Source: Rhizobiales bacterium UBA1912
GTDB lineage: Bacteria; Pseudomonadota; Alphaproteobacteria; Rhizobiales; Devosiaceae
Length of the DNA stretch: 39,117 nt
Assembly: GCA_002337455.1 (NCBI GenBank)
Contig: DDGC01000004.1
Span: 1-39,117 of the forward strand
Direction of reading: 5' to 3'
This document shows, piece by piece, positions 22,329-30,314 of this stretch. The notes below the pieces were generated by a model, which saw nothing but the letters and a program-made list of their open reading frames with translations, was not told where the DNA came from and did no database searches. The position numbers and the translations under genes are program-made. Numbering within the stretch: position 1 is the first letter of the stretch; every line of letters starts with the position of its first letter.

Positions 22329-23009
22329 TCAAAAATCGAGGTCCGCGTAGGTCGTCGAGGCGGGCATGCCCACTATACGATCGCCCAGCAGCGGGCGGAA
22401 GGCGGGGCGCGATTTGATGCGGGCGTACCAGTCCTTGATTTCGCCTGCCTTTTCCCAGGCGATGTCGCCCATATAGTCGAGAACCGAAATGTGGGCGGCC
22501 AGGGCGAAATCGGCAAGGGTCAGCGTATCGCCAGCCAGCCAGCGGCGGGTGGCCAGCACCCACGAGAAATAGGCAAGATGCTCGGTGAGATTGGCCTTGG
22601 CGATGCGGATGACAGAAGGTTCGGGAGCGCCCGAGCGCAGATCGCGCTTGATGAGCTTTTCTTCGAGCAGATAGGCGGTCACTTCGGGGCCGAGCTTGAG
22701 CAGGACCCATTCGAGCAGGCGCCAGACCTCGATCTTTTCGCTGGCGTTTTCGGGCAGCAGGGCCTCGATGTGACCCTCGGGGCCGAAATTGTCCTCGATA
22801 TGGGCGATGGTGGCCAGAATGCCCACCACCGGCGGGAACGGCTCGTCTAGCATGACGGGGACCGAGGCGGCGGGGTTGATTTCCAGGAAGTCGGGATCGC
22901 GCCGCCAGGGCGAGACATCAACCAGACTGACATCGACGCCATATTCGGCAAGCATCAGGCGGATGAGCCGGCTTGAGGGATCGAGCTTGTGATGCAGAAG
23001 CTGTGGCAT
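22329..23009 (-). CDS. Glutathione S-transferase family protein
   Basis: A 226-residue cytosolic GST. The thioredoxin-like N-terminal domain (1-80) contains KLDPSSRLIRLMLAEYGVDV and FLEINPAASVPVM, where NPAASVPVM holds the conserved cis-proline site. The all-helical C-terminal domain includes WLAGDTLTLADFALAAHISV, with the conserved Asp of the folding motif. The start at 23009 gives a family-like MPQLLHHK. It is followed by queG after 74 bases. The enzymatic substrate cannot be predicted. Confidence 0.93.
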   Translation of the reverse strand: MPQLLHHKLDPSSRLIRLMLAEYGVDVSLVDVSPWRRDPDFLEINPAASVPVMLDEPFPPVVGILATIAHIEDNFGPEGHIEALLPENASEKIEVWRLLEWVLLKLGPEVTAYLLEEKLIKRDLRSGAPEPSVIRIAKANLTEHLAYFSWVLATRRWLAGDTLTLADFALAAHISVLDYMGDIAWEKAGEIKDWYARIKSRPAFRPLLGDRIVGMPASTTYADLDF

Positions 23010-23292
23010 GGACCAATCGTAAACTGTTGCAGTCCCCGGTTCGGGCGCAAAACGCCGAAGGGGCCGCAAAAAACCTCAACACGCGATTAGGCAACTGAAG
23101 CTATTTCTCGAGCCGCCTCAATTGCTCTCGTCCTTGTTTGTCGCGTTTCCGAACCGAATAAGTGGAGATCACTTATTCTGGAAACACTCCATCGTACAAA
23201 ATGGAGGGCAATCAAGGTGTTTTTGTGCCCGAGCCGCCAAGTTTGCGCGCGTTTTTCCGCAATCGGTCAACGATCGGTTAACCGCGAGCCGG
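23010..23292. other. Spacer between the NDUFA9-like gene and the GST gene
   Basis: 283 bases without a gene, holding the dispersed palindrome at 23145-23185 with its linker TTGTTTGTCGCG. The remainder shows nothing recognisable apart from a possible GST promoter region near 23040-23100. Confidence 0.5.
23145..23185. repeat. Dispersed palindrome downstream of the NDUFA9-like gene
   Basis: Outer arms GTTTCC/GGAAAC and inner arms GAATAAGTG/CACTTATTC. Compared with the copy at 22280, both the outer and the inner arms carry changes on each side that restore pairing. Confidence 0.87.
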
Positions 23293-24273
23293 TCAGCCGT
23301 CGACGAGCGGATTGATGTGACGGTCGAACTCGCCATGCTTGCGGAAGCGCCACATATAGGTGGGCAGGATCGCGTCCATGGTGGTGGGCGCTATGCCGAA
23401 CGCTTCGAGCGTGCGCTTCTGCTTTATCGCTTCGGGCGACACGATGTTGTCGATGCCGAGCTGGATGACCTGATCGGGGGTCAGGAGCGGATTGGGCAGG
23501 ATCGAAAGCACGCTGGCGACGGGCTTTGCGATAAATTCAGGCATCGGCAGCACGAGCCGCTGGCGGCGGGTCTGCTCGAGCACGCGCTCGATGACCTGCT
23601 CCATGGTCACGACTTCCGGGCCGCCCAGTTCATAGATCTTGCCGGTTTTGACCGCGCCCTGGGCGGCGAGGGCGATCGCCTGGGCGACATCGGCCACATA
23701 GACCGGCTGGAATTTCGTGTCGCGCCCGATCAACGGCATGATGGGGGACATGCGGGCCAGAAAGCCGAACAGGTTGAAAAACCCGTCCTCCGGGCCGAAC
23801 ACCAGCGAGGGCCGCATGATAACCGCCTTGGGGAAGGCCTTGAGCACTTCGTCTTCACCCAATGCCTTGGCGCGCTGATAGGCAGAGGGGGACTGGGGAT
23901 CGGCGCCGAGCGCCGACATGTGAACGAGAGTGGGCACCCCGGCGTCGCGGGCCGCTTCGGCGACGGCTTTGGCGCCCAAAGTCTGGACGGCGCGGAAGCG
24001 CTGCTTGCCCTTTTCAAAAAGGATACCGACCAGATTGATGACCACGTCCGAGCCGCGCACGGCAGCGGCGACCGAATCGGGATAGCGCAGATTGGCCTGG
24101 ACCGGCTGGATCTGACCGGGGAAACCGAACATGCGCACATGGCCGGCCAGATCGGGGCGCCTGACGGCAACCCTTACGGAATAGCCACGCCGCGCCAGAT
24201 CCTGTGTGAGGCGGGTGCCGATAAAGCCCGAGCCGCCAAAGATCGTCGCGATTTTTCTTGTCTTTTCGGTCAT
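23293..24273 (-). CDS. Complex I NDUFA9-subunit-like SDR protein
   Basis: A 326-residue atypical SDR of the NDUFA9 group. The Rossmann motif IATIFGGSGFIGTRLTQDLA is at residues 8-27. Other blocks are VAVRRPDLAGHVRMFGF, INLVGILFEKGKQRFRAVQ and YQRAKALGEDEVLKAFP, where YQRAK keeps the YxxxK pattern. In mitochondria NDUFA9 is an accessory complex I subunit; in alphaproteobacteria the family is common but its role is less clear. Its C-terminal part has hydrophobic patches that may contact the membrane. The start at 24273 fits the family (MTEKTRKIATIFGG). It is divergent from the second GFA gene. Confidence 0.88.
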   Translation of the reverse strand: MTEKTRKIATIFGGSGFIGTRLTQDLARRGYSVRVAVRRPDLAGHVRMFGFPGQIQPVQANLRYPDSVAAAVRGSDVVINLVGILFEKGKQRFRAVQTLGAKAVAEAARDAGVPTLVHMSALGADPQSPSAYQRAKALGEDEVLKAFPKAVIMRPSLVFGPEDGFFNLFGFLARMSPIMPLIGRDTKFQPVYVADVAQAIALAAQGAVKTGKIYELGGPEVVTMEQVIERVLEQTRRQRLVLPMPEFIAKPVASVLSILPNPLLTPDQVIQLGIDNIVSPEAIKQKRTLEAFGIAPTTMDAILPTYMWRFRKHGEFDRHINPLVDG

Positions 24274-24445
24274 TTTAAAGGGTCCCGTCGCCAACACGAA
24301 CGCCTGTGAGGATGGCCCGTTCTAGCCCCGGTGGCTTGCCCATTGCAATCGGTTTGAGGCGCCATGGGGCCGCACGGGAAAAAGGGGTTGACTCTTCCAT
24401 TCATTTGTTCTTGATTTGTTCTTATCGAGGTGAGGAGTGAGACCG

Positions 24446-24814
24446 GTGAGTGAGCCAACCGATATGCCAGTGTATGAGGGCAGTTGCCAGTGTGGAGCGG
24501 TGCGCTTTACCGCCCGCACGCGGCTCGACACACCGTTCCAGTGCAATTGCTCGCGTTGCCGGAGGCTGAATGCTGTCATGCACTCGGTGCCGGGGGACAA
24601 TTTCACGCTGCTAAGCGGCAGCGAAGCGCTCAAGATCTACAAGTTCAATTCCCACACCATCGCGCACCAGTTCTGTACCGAATGCGGCATCCAGCCCTTT
24701 GCGGCGGGCAGCGACAGGGAGGGCAACACGATCCACGTCGTCAACGTGCACTGTCTCGAGGACGCGCGTTATGACAAAAACGCCATAAGCCATTTCAACG
24801 GGGCCGATTTCTGA
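24446..24814 (+). CDS. GFA family protein (second copy)
   Basis: A 122-residue zinc-binding GFA-fold protein. Ligand motifs are GSCQCGAVRF near residue 13, CNCSRC near residue 35, and FCTECGIQPF near residue 73. I choose the GTG at 24446 because AGGAG lies 8 bases upstream; an ATG at 24464 lacks a clear ribosome-binding site. Only the motifs are shared with the GFA protein at 12915, so this is not a recent duplicate. Activity is unassigned. Confidence 0.85.
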   Translation: MSEPTDMPVYEGSCQCGAVRFTARTRLDTPFQCNCSRCRRLNAVMHSVPGDNFTLLSGSEALKIYKFNSHTIAHQFCTECGIQPFAAGSDREGNTIHVVNVHCLEDARYDKNAISHFNGADF

Positions 24815-24901
24815 GCCGCAGCCATCGCGCAGAATTTCGATGCAGGCCAGCGCAAGCTGCATTGACAAAGCCCCAAGGGCGCTCTAAAGCGTGCCCCCGT
24901 T

Positions 24902-24988
24902 GCCCAGATGGCGGAATTGGTAGACGCGCTAGCTTCAGGTGCTAGTTCCCGAAAGGGAGTGGAAGTTCGAGTCTTCTTCTGGGCACCA
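24902..24988 (+). tRNA. tRNA-Leu (anticodon CAG)
   Basis: An 87-nt class II tRNA with a long variable arm and encoded CCA. The acceptor arms are GCCCAGA/TCTGGGC. The anticodon stem CTAGC/GCTAG encloses loop TTCAGGT, giving CAG for leucine CUG codons. The variable arm TCCCGAAAGGGA forms a hairpin, and the T-arm contains GTTCGAGTC. Confidence 0.95.
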
Positions 24989-25191
24989 ATCCTTTTTTCG
25001 GCTTTGCCGAACTTTCCTCAAATATCCGGTTTTGACCGACCCCTCCCGCATGGTTTCGGGAGGCGGGGCGCGATTTGGTCGCAGCCATGTTGCCGACTGC
25101 AAGGTTCAGGACCATCGACATTTAATCGGCACTTGAAAGACGCTTTTGGACGATGGGAAAAGCATGGCAAAGCCAGCCATCTCCCACCGGC

Positions 25192-25287
25192 GTCATCCCG
25201 GGCGAAGACCCGGGATCCAGTAACCGGCAGCGGCGGCTCTTTCTTTGGCTCTGAGTGTACTGGACCCCGGGACAAGGCCGGAGTGAT
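25192..25287. repeat. Dispersed palindromic repeat, copy 2 (96 bp)
   Basis: It begins GTCATCCCGGGCGAAGACCC and ends with a CCCCGGGACAAGGCCGGAG block. The first 39 bases and a later GAGTGTACTGGACCCCGG block are nearly identical to 1423-1520, in the same orientation. The middle differs. The CCGGG arms are kept. Confidence 0.8.
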
Positions 25288-25338
25288 AGGAGAGTGGGTT
25301 TGGCCAGGCTGGGCCCCACACGAATGTCGATTCAGCCC

Positions 25339-25437
25339 AGGGTCAGGACCTGTCAATTTAACGCTCGCGACGCAGCCGGCTTCCCCCATCCGGTGCATCG
25401 CTTCGGGGTGAGGCGCAAATTGATAGGTCCTGACCCT
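25339..25437. repeat. MITE-like element with 21-bp inverted ends
   Basis: Left arm 25339-25359 and right arm 25417-25437 are inverted repeats of 21 bases with one mismatch (AGGGTCAGGACC.. on the left, ..GGTCCTGACCCT on the right). They enclose 57 bases that hold no gene. Both ends are sharp. No obvious target-site duplication is visible. It could be a miniature transposable element or a large hairpin RNA signal. Confidence 0.6.
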
Positions 25438-25503
25438 AGGCAAAACGTTGCGGGGTGTGGCATCTAGGGAAACCTTTGCCTCTCCCCGGAGTATAGAGAC
25501 GAT

Positions 25504-26121
25504 ATGAGCGTTCGACTGCACAAGGGCGATCTGCCCGACCTTTCCCGCTACACCGGACGGCAGGTGGCTATCGATACCGAGACGATGGGCCTCAATCCGG
25601 CACGCGACCGGTTGTGCGTCGTGCAGCTTTCGCCCGGCGACGGTACCGCAGACGTGGTCCAGATTCTGCCCGGGCAGTCAGAAGCGCCCAACATTGCGGC
25701 GCTTCTGGCCGACGAAACCAAGACGAAGCTGTTTCATTTTGCCCGGTTCGACATGGCAGCGCTTTTCGCCGCATTCGGGGTGATGACCACACCTGTCTAT
25801 TGCACAAAGATCGCCTCGAAACTGGTGCGGACCTATACGGACCGGCATGGGTTGAAAGATCTGTCGCGCGAGCTGTTGGGCGTCGACATGAGCAAGCAGC
25901 AGCAATCTTCGGACTGGGGCGCGGAAACGCTGAGCCAGGCCCAGCTCGACTACGCGGCTTCGGACGTGCTCTATCTGCACGACCTGCGCCGGCATCTGGA
26001 CAGGATGCTGGCCCGCGAAGGGCGGGCCGATATGGCCAAGGCCTGTTTCGAGTTTCTGCCCACCCGCGCCCAACTCGATCTCGCCGGCTGGCCCGAGACC
26101 GACATCTTCGCCCACAGCTAG
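25504..26121 (+). CDS. rnd: Ribonuclease D (exonuclease domain only)
   Basis: A 205-residue 3'-5' exonuclease with the DEDD-type core. Acidic residues are D24 and E26 in VAIDTETMGL, the Asp in HFARFDMAALF, and the Asp of LDYAASDVLYLHDL. It acts in tRNA 3'-end maturation. The C-terminal HRDC domains of E. coli RNase D are missing; the short form is usual beside lptC in this order. It starts a plus-strand run rnd-lptC-lptA-lptB, with lptC 9 bases downstream. Confidence 0.93.
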   Translation: MSVRLHKGDLPDLSRYTGRQVAIDTETMGLNPARDRLCVVQLSPGDGTADVVQILPGQSEAPNIAALLADETKTKLFHFARFDMAALFAAFGVMTTPVYCTKIASKLVRTYTDRHGLKDLSRELLGVDMSKQQQSSDWGAETLSQAQLDYAASDVLYLHDLRRHLDRMLAREGRADMAKACFEFLPTRAQLDLAGWPETDIFAHS

Positions 26122-26130
26122 GAACCGGCG

Positions 26131-26805
26131 ATGATTGCGCCCTCGGCCAGCGTCCGACACGAGACCTATCAGCGGTTTATCGCGCACAACCGGCGGATCG
26201 CCGCGCTGCGCTGGCTGGTGCCTGTGGCCGGGGTGCTGGTGCTGTCTTTTCCCGCGTTCCAGATCGCGGCCAGCATGGTCGGCGATATCATCCCGATCGA
26301 GGGTATCAGGCTGGAAAACGACACGCTGGTAATCGAGGGGCCGCGTTTCGAGGGCCGCACGGCGACGGGATCGAATTACACCCTGGAGGCCGCGCGGGCG
26401 GAATCGCGGGTCGGCAATCTCGATACGGCCGATCTTTACGATCTTTCTGTCGATATTGCCGACGATGACGGCTATCGGGCCCATATCGAATTTGCCTCTG
26501 CCGCGTGGACGATGAGCACCGAATACCTGACATCGAACGAAGATGTGACGGTTTCCGATTCGACCGGGGCGCGGGGCGTCCTTGCGGGTGTCGAAGTGGA
26601 CTGGCCGGCCCAGATCCTTACGTCGGACGGGCCGGTGCGTTTCGCCTTCGACACGGGCGCGCAACTTTATGCCGATACGATGGAACATGACCTCGAGGCG
26701 GCACGCTGGCAGTTTACCGGCGTCAACCTCGACATGGTGCCCCAGCCCGACGCCGGAGAGGCGCGGGACCCTTTTGCTCCGGAGACGGATAATGATGCGC
26801 TTTAG
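26131..26805 (+). CDS. lptC: LPS export protein LptC
   Basis: A 224-residue inner-membrane-anchored LptC that receives LPS from LptB2FG and passes it to LptA. A cytosolic N-terminus, one membrane helix (about residues 26-48, WLVPVAGVLVLSFPAFQIAA) and a beta-jellyroll periplasmic domain are present. That domain contains LENDTLVIEGPRFEGRTATG, then NYTLEAARAESRVGNL. It overlaps lptA by 14 bases, which favours coupled translation. The alphaproteobacterial form is longer than the E. coli one. Confidence 0.9.
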   Translation: MIAPSASVRHETYQRFIAHNRRIAALRWLVPVAGVLVLSFPAFQIAASMVGDIIPIEGIRLENDTLVIEGPRFEGRTATGSNYTLEAARAESRVGNLDTADLYDLSVDIADDDGYRAHIEFASAAWTMSTEYLTSNEDVTVSDSTGARGVLAGVEVDWPAQILTSDGPVRFAFDTGAQLYADTMEHDLEAARWQFTGVNLDMVPQPDAGEARDPFAPETDNDAL

Positions 26806-27304
26806 CCTGTTTATCGCATGTTGCGCCCTTTTTGCCGGACCGGCACTCGCCCAGAGCACGGCCAGCGATCCGGCCGGGTTCGGTGGGCTGGCCGCCGAGG
26901 CCGACGAACAGGTCAACGTGACCGCGGACAGTCTTGAAGTGCTTGAAAACGAGAGCACGGCGCTGTTCACCGGCAATGTGGTCATCACCCAGGGCACGAT
27001 GCGGCTTGAAGCGCCGCAGGTCAAAACGCTCTATGGGGAGGGCGGACCCTCGGACCTCGAGAGCTTTTCAGCTTCGGGTGGACGCGTGAATATGGCGTTC
27101 GACGACCAGACAGTGGAGGCCGACACTGCCGATTACGATTTCGGTGACAGGGTTTTGAGCTTTGCCGGCTCGGTGGTCGTGGTCAATCCGAGCGGCACCG
27201 TCAATGCGGACCGGCTGGTGATCGATACGCGGGCCGGGACCTCCTCGTTCAGCTCTGCCGGCGGCGGCGGGCGCGTCACCAGCACCTTTACGCCGGGGGG
27301 CTGA
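26792..27304 (+). CDS. lptA: LPS transport bridge protein LptA
   Basis: A 170-residue periplasmic LptA-type protein. Signal peptide MMRFSLFIACCALFAGPALA ends before QS. The mature part is an OstA-like jellyroll: VNVTADSLEVLENESTALFT, GNVVITQGTMRLEAPQVKTL, then VEADTADYDFGDRVLSFAG and VVVNPSGTVNADRLVIDTRA. It forms part of the bridge that moves LPS to the outer membrane. The ATG at 26792 has GGAG seven bases upstream. Its stop overlaps the lptB start as TGATG, so the genes are coupled. Confidence 0.92.
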   Translation: MMRFSLFIACCALFAGPALAQSTASDPAGFGGLAAEADEQVNVTADSLEVLENESTALFTGNVVITQGTMRLEAPQVKTLYGEGGPSDLESFSASGGRVNMAFDDQTVEADTADYDFGDRVLSFAGSVVVVNPSGTVNADRLVIDTRAGTSSFSSAGGGGRVTSTFTPGG

Positions 27305-28044
27305 TGGGCGACATCGATCAGACCGGTTGGCTCGTCGCCCACGGGCTTGCCAAGAGTTTTGGAAAGCGCGCCGTGGTGCGCGACGTTTCGCTCGCGGTGC
27401 GGCGCGGAGAGGCCGTCGGGCTGCTCGGTCCGAACGGGGCAGGCAAGACGACGGTTTTCACAATGATCATGGGGCTGGTGCGGCCCGATGGCGGCGAAGT
27501 GCTGCTCGATGGGCTGTCCATTACCCATCTGCCGCTCTATCAGCGCGGACGGCTTGGCATCGGCTATCTGCCGCAGGAGGCCTCGATTTTTCGCGGGCTG
27601 AGCGTCAAGGACAATGTGCTGGCCGTGCTCGAAGGGCACATCAAGAACAAAAAGGAGCGCCACGCGCGGCTCGACGAATTGCTCGACGAGTTCTCGGTTT
27701 CCCATCTGCGCGATGCCGACGCGCTGGCACTATCGGGGGGCGAGCGGCGGCGGGTGGAGATTGCCCGCGCACTGGCGGCGGATCCCAAATTCATGCTGCT
27801 TGACGAACCGTTTGCCGGGGTCGATCCGATTGCCGTTGCTGACATACAGGGGCTGGTGCGCCAGCTGACCCAGCGCGGCATCGGAGTGCTGATCACCGAC
27901 CACCAGGTGCGCGAAACCTTCGGGCTGGTGGACCGGGCCTATCTGATCCACGGGGGCAAGGTGATGATCCAGGGCCGGCCCGAGACCATCATGGCCGATC
28001 CCGACGCGCGGCGCGTTTATCTGGGCGAAAGCTTCAAACTTTAG
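27304..28044 (+). CDS. lptB: LPS export ATP-binding protein LptB
   Basis: A 246-residue ABC ATPase that powers LPS extraction with LptF and LptG (not in this window). Walker A GPNGAGKTT is at residues 42-50, the signature LSGGERRRVEIARAL at 143-157, and Walker B FMLLDEPF at 163-170. The H-loop is in LITDHQVRE. It is the last gene of rnd-lptC-lptA-lptB; rpoN follows after 130 bases and has its own sigma-54-like promoter. Confidence 0.97.
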   Translation: MGDIDQTGWLVAHGLAKSFGKRAVVRDVSLAVRRGEAVGLLGPNGAGKTTVFTMIMGLVRPDGGEVLLDGLSITHLPLYQRGRLGIGYLPQEASIFRGLSVKDNVLAVLEGHIKNKKERHARLDELLDEFSVSHLRDADALALSGGERRRVEIARALAADPKFMLLDEPFAGVDPIAVADIQGLVRQLTQRGIGVLITDHQVRETFGLVDRAYLIHGGKVMIQGRPETIMADPDARRVYLGESFKL

Positions 28045-28056
28045 GCCGCGGAACAC

Positions 28057-28073
28057 TTGGCACGAAAATTGTA
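28057..28073 (+). promoter_or_regulatory. Sigma-54-type promoter upstream of rpoN
   Basis: TTGGCACG at 28057-28064 is the -24 element and TTGTA at 28069-28073 the -12 element. GG and the expected GC position are exactly 10 bases apart. The only deviation from the consensus TTGGCACG-N4-TTGC is GT instead of GC at -12. It lies 102 bases before the rpoN start and 13 bases after the lptB stop. It suggests control of rpoN by its own product. Confidence 0.6.
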
Positions 28074-28174
28074 TGGCATGCCTTGAAGGGCTGTCACAAA
28101 GCCGCTAGGTTCGCCCGGTCGCAGGCGCGTGGGATGCTGCGACTTTGGGGGAATTGAGTGGGAGCTCTTTAGGC

Positions 28175-29671
28175 ATGGCGCTTTCGCCACGGCTGGATGT
28201 CCGGCAAAGCCAGTCCTTGACGCTGACGCCGCAATTGATGGCGTCGATCCGGCTTTTGCAGCTGAGCCATCTTGAGCTCAGCGCGTTCGTCGATGCCGAG
28301 CTGATGCGCAATCCGCTGCTTGAATCCGACGCGCCTGACGGCGATACCCCCATGGAGCGCGAGCGGGCCGAAGAAATCGACCCTTATCGTGACGTTGTCG
28401 ATCATTCCGACCATCTGGGCAGCGCAGCGACGATCGCCGACAGTCTCGATACCGACGTTTCCAACGTTTTTCCCGAGCAATCAGGGCAGGATTCGCTGTC
28501 GCAATCGAGCTCGTGGCCGGAGGGCAAGGGCGGTGTGCTGGGCGGCGAGGCGCCCGATATCGACCAGTATGTTTCGGCCCAGATCTCGCTGGCCGACCAT
28601 CTGGCCGAGCAGGTCAACCTGATCCTCAAGGACCCGGCCGAGCGGCTGATTGCACGCAGCCTCGTCGATAATCTCGACGAGCGCGGATACCTGATGGCCG
28701 AAATCGATCAGATCGCCGAACAGCTCGGTGCTGATGCCGATACCGTCGAAGCCGTTTTGGGCAAGGTGCAGGGGTGTGAACCGCTTGGCGTTTTTGCCCG
28801 CTCGCTTTCCGAATGTCTTGCCATCCAGCTGGCCGAAAAGGACAGGCTGGATCCCATGATGGCCGGGCTTTTGGCCCATCTCGATCTGGTGGCCAGCCAT
28901 GATCTGGCGTTGCTGGGCAAAAAGATTGGGGCGGATCGCGAGGACATTCTCGACATGCTGGCCGAACTGCGCGCGCTCGATCCGCGACCGGGCCGGGCCT
29001 TCGATTTTACGCCGGTGCAGTCGGTTGTGCCTGACGTGTTCGTGAAACGCGGCAATGACGGGGGCTGGCAGGTTGAGCTCAATTCCGACGTTTTGCCCCG
29101 GGTTCTGGTCAACCGGGTCTATTACGCCTCGATTTCCAAAAAGACCCGCGACGCCGAGGAGAAGACCTTCCTCGTCGATTGTCTCAATACGGCCAACTGG
29201 CTGACCAAGAGCCTGGACCAGCGGGCCCAGACGATCCTCAAGGTCGCCACCGAGATCGTCAAACAGCAGGACGGGTTTCTGCGGCACGGAATTTCCCATT
29301 TGCGGCCGATGACGCTCAAGACCGTGGCGACCGAGATCGAAATGCACGAATCGACGGTGTCGCGGGTGACGGCCAACAAGTACATCGCGACGCCGCGCGG
29401 GCTGTTCGAAATGAAATATTTCTTCACCACCGCGCTCAATTCCTCGTCAGGCGGAGACGATCATTCGGCCGAAGCTGTGCGCCATCGCATCCGCCAGCTG
29501 ATCGATGCGGAAAAGCCCGAGGCGATCCTGTCGGACGATACGATTGCCGATGTGCTCAAGCGTGAGCAGGGGATAGACGTGGCGCGACGGACCGTGGCCA
29601 AATACCGCGAAGGCATGGGCATTGCCTCCTCGGTGATCCGGCGCCGGCAGAAAAAAGCGCAGATGGCGTAA
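28175..29671 (+). CDS. rpoN: RNA polymerase sigma-54 factor
   Basis: A 498-residue RpoN that directs transcription from -24/-12 promoters with enhancer proteins. Region I starts MALSPRLDVRQSQSLTLTPQ. An acidic region II follows, then the core-binding part. The helix-turn-helix block includes TLKTVATEIEMHESTVSRVT, and the RpoN box ARRTVAKYREGMGI is near the C-terminus. The ATG at 28175 fits the family start, with GGGAG 10 bases upstream. A TTG at 28145 would add 10 residues. The genes hpf and ptsN, expected downstream, are at 9738-10307 and 9104-9571; fabA follows instead. Confidence 0.96.
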   Translation: MALSPRLDVRQSQSLTLTPQLMASIRLLQLSHLELSAFVDAELMRNPLLESDAPDGDTPMERERAEEIDPYRDVVDHSDHLGSAATIADSLDTDVSNVFPEQSGQDSLSQSSSWPEGKGGVLGGEAPDIDQYVSAQISLADHLAEQVNLILKDPAERLIARSLVDNLDERGYLMAEIDQIAEQLGADADTVEAVLGKVQGCEPLGVFARSLSECLAIQLAEKDRLDPMMAGLLAHLDLVASHDLALLGKKIGADREDILDMLAELRALDPRPGRAFDFTPVQSVVPDVFVKRGNDGGWQVELNSDVLPRVLVNRVYYASISKKTRDAEEKTFLVDCLNTANWLTKSLDQRAQTILKVATEIVKQQDGFLRHGISHLRPMTLKTVATEIEMHESTVSRVTANKYIATPRGLFEMKYFFTTALNSSSGGDDHSAEAVRHRIRQLIDAEKPEAILSDDTIADVLKREQGIDVARRTVAKYREGMGIASSVIRRRQKKAQMA

Positions 29672-29695
29672 ACCCAGCATCGGGCAAATGGTCTA

Positions 29696-29725
29696 TTGAC
29701 CCTCCTAGCGATTGCCCTCTACACA
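29696..29725 (+). promoter_or_regulatory. Possible sigma-70 promoter of fabA-fabB
   Basis: TTGACC at 29696-29701 and TACACA at 29720-29725 with an 18-base spacer, 26 bases before the fabA start. The -35 box is good; the -10 box is weak. Confidence 0.4.
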
Positions 29726-29751
29726 GTTTTTTCCAGATTTGCGGGGAGTCC

Positions 29752-30267
29752 ATGGCAGAACGCGCCCATTCTTACGATTACGACCAGTTGCTGGCCTGTG
29801 GGCGCGGTGAGCTTTTTGGACCGGGGAATGCGCAATTGCCGCTTCCGCCGATGCTTATGTTCGACCGCATCACGCGGATCGATGACGATGGCGGGCCCCA
29901 TGGCAAGGGGCAGGTGCGGGCCGAGCTGGATGTCACTCCGGACCTTTGGTTCTTTGCCTGCCATTTCCACGGCGACCCCGTGATGCCCGGCTGTCTGGGT
30001 CTCGATGCGCTGTGGCAGATGACCGGATTTTTCCTCGGCTGGGGTGGATCGCCCGGGCGCGGTCGCGCGTTGGCAGGAGAAATCAAATTCACCGGCCAGA
30101 TTACAAATGACGTCAAACTGGTCGAGTATGGTATCGACATCAAGCGTGTCATGCGCTCGAGACTGACGCTGGGCATTGCCGACGGCTATGTAAAAGCCGA
30201 CGGAAAGATCATATATGAGGCCAAGGATCTGCGGGTCGGCCTTTTTACGGACATGGGCGCCCTGTAA
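29752..30267 (+). CDS. fabA: 3-hydroxydecanoyl-ACP dehydratase/isomerase
   Basis: A 171-residue FabA that introduces the cis double bond at C10 in unsaturated fatty-acid synthesis. Catalytic H71 and D85 are in CHFHGDPVMPGCLGLDALWQ. Length and the tail KADGKIIYEAKDLRVGLF are typical. It heads a two-gene operon with fabB (47-base gap). In rhizobia irr and fabA are often neighbours; here irr is about 18.6 kb away. Confidence 0.97.
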   Translation: MAERAHSYDYDQLLACGRGELFGPGNAQLPLPPMLMFDRITRIDDDGGPHGKGQVRAELDVTPDLWFFACHFHGDPVMPGCLGLDALWQMTGFFLGWGGSPGRGRALAGEIKFTGQITNDVKLVEYGIDIKRVMRSRLTLGIADGYVKADGKIIYEAKDLRVGLFTDMGAL

Positions 30268-30314
30268 GTTTTGGGCCGAACTTTACGTCTGACAAGAAAG
30301 ACCAAGGGGCATAA

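Larger units (their letters stand above)
24989..25503. other. Gene-free stretch after tRNA-Leu with two repeat elements
   Basis: 515 bases without a supported gene. It contains the second copy of the 98-bp palindromic repeat (25192-25287) and an unrelated inverted-repeat element (25339-25437). The last ~60 bases are the rnd leader with GGAG shortly before the start. A short TTCGGC/GCCGAA hairpin at 24997-25011 follows the tRNA but lacks a T run after it. Confidence 0.6.

Noticed and set aside
22255..22710. Upstream extension of queG into the GST gene
   Set aside because: These codons overlap the GST gene and repeat DNA and do not resemble QueG.
24997..25011. Terminator after tRNA-Leu
   Set aside because: The TTCGGC/GCCGAA hairpin has its T run before, not after, the stem.
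25678..27024. 448-codon minus-strand frame opposite rnd and lptC
   Set aside because: Antisense to three conserved genes, with no recognisable domain.
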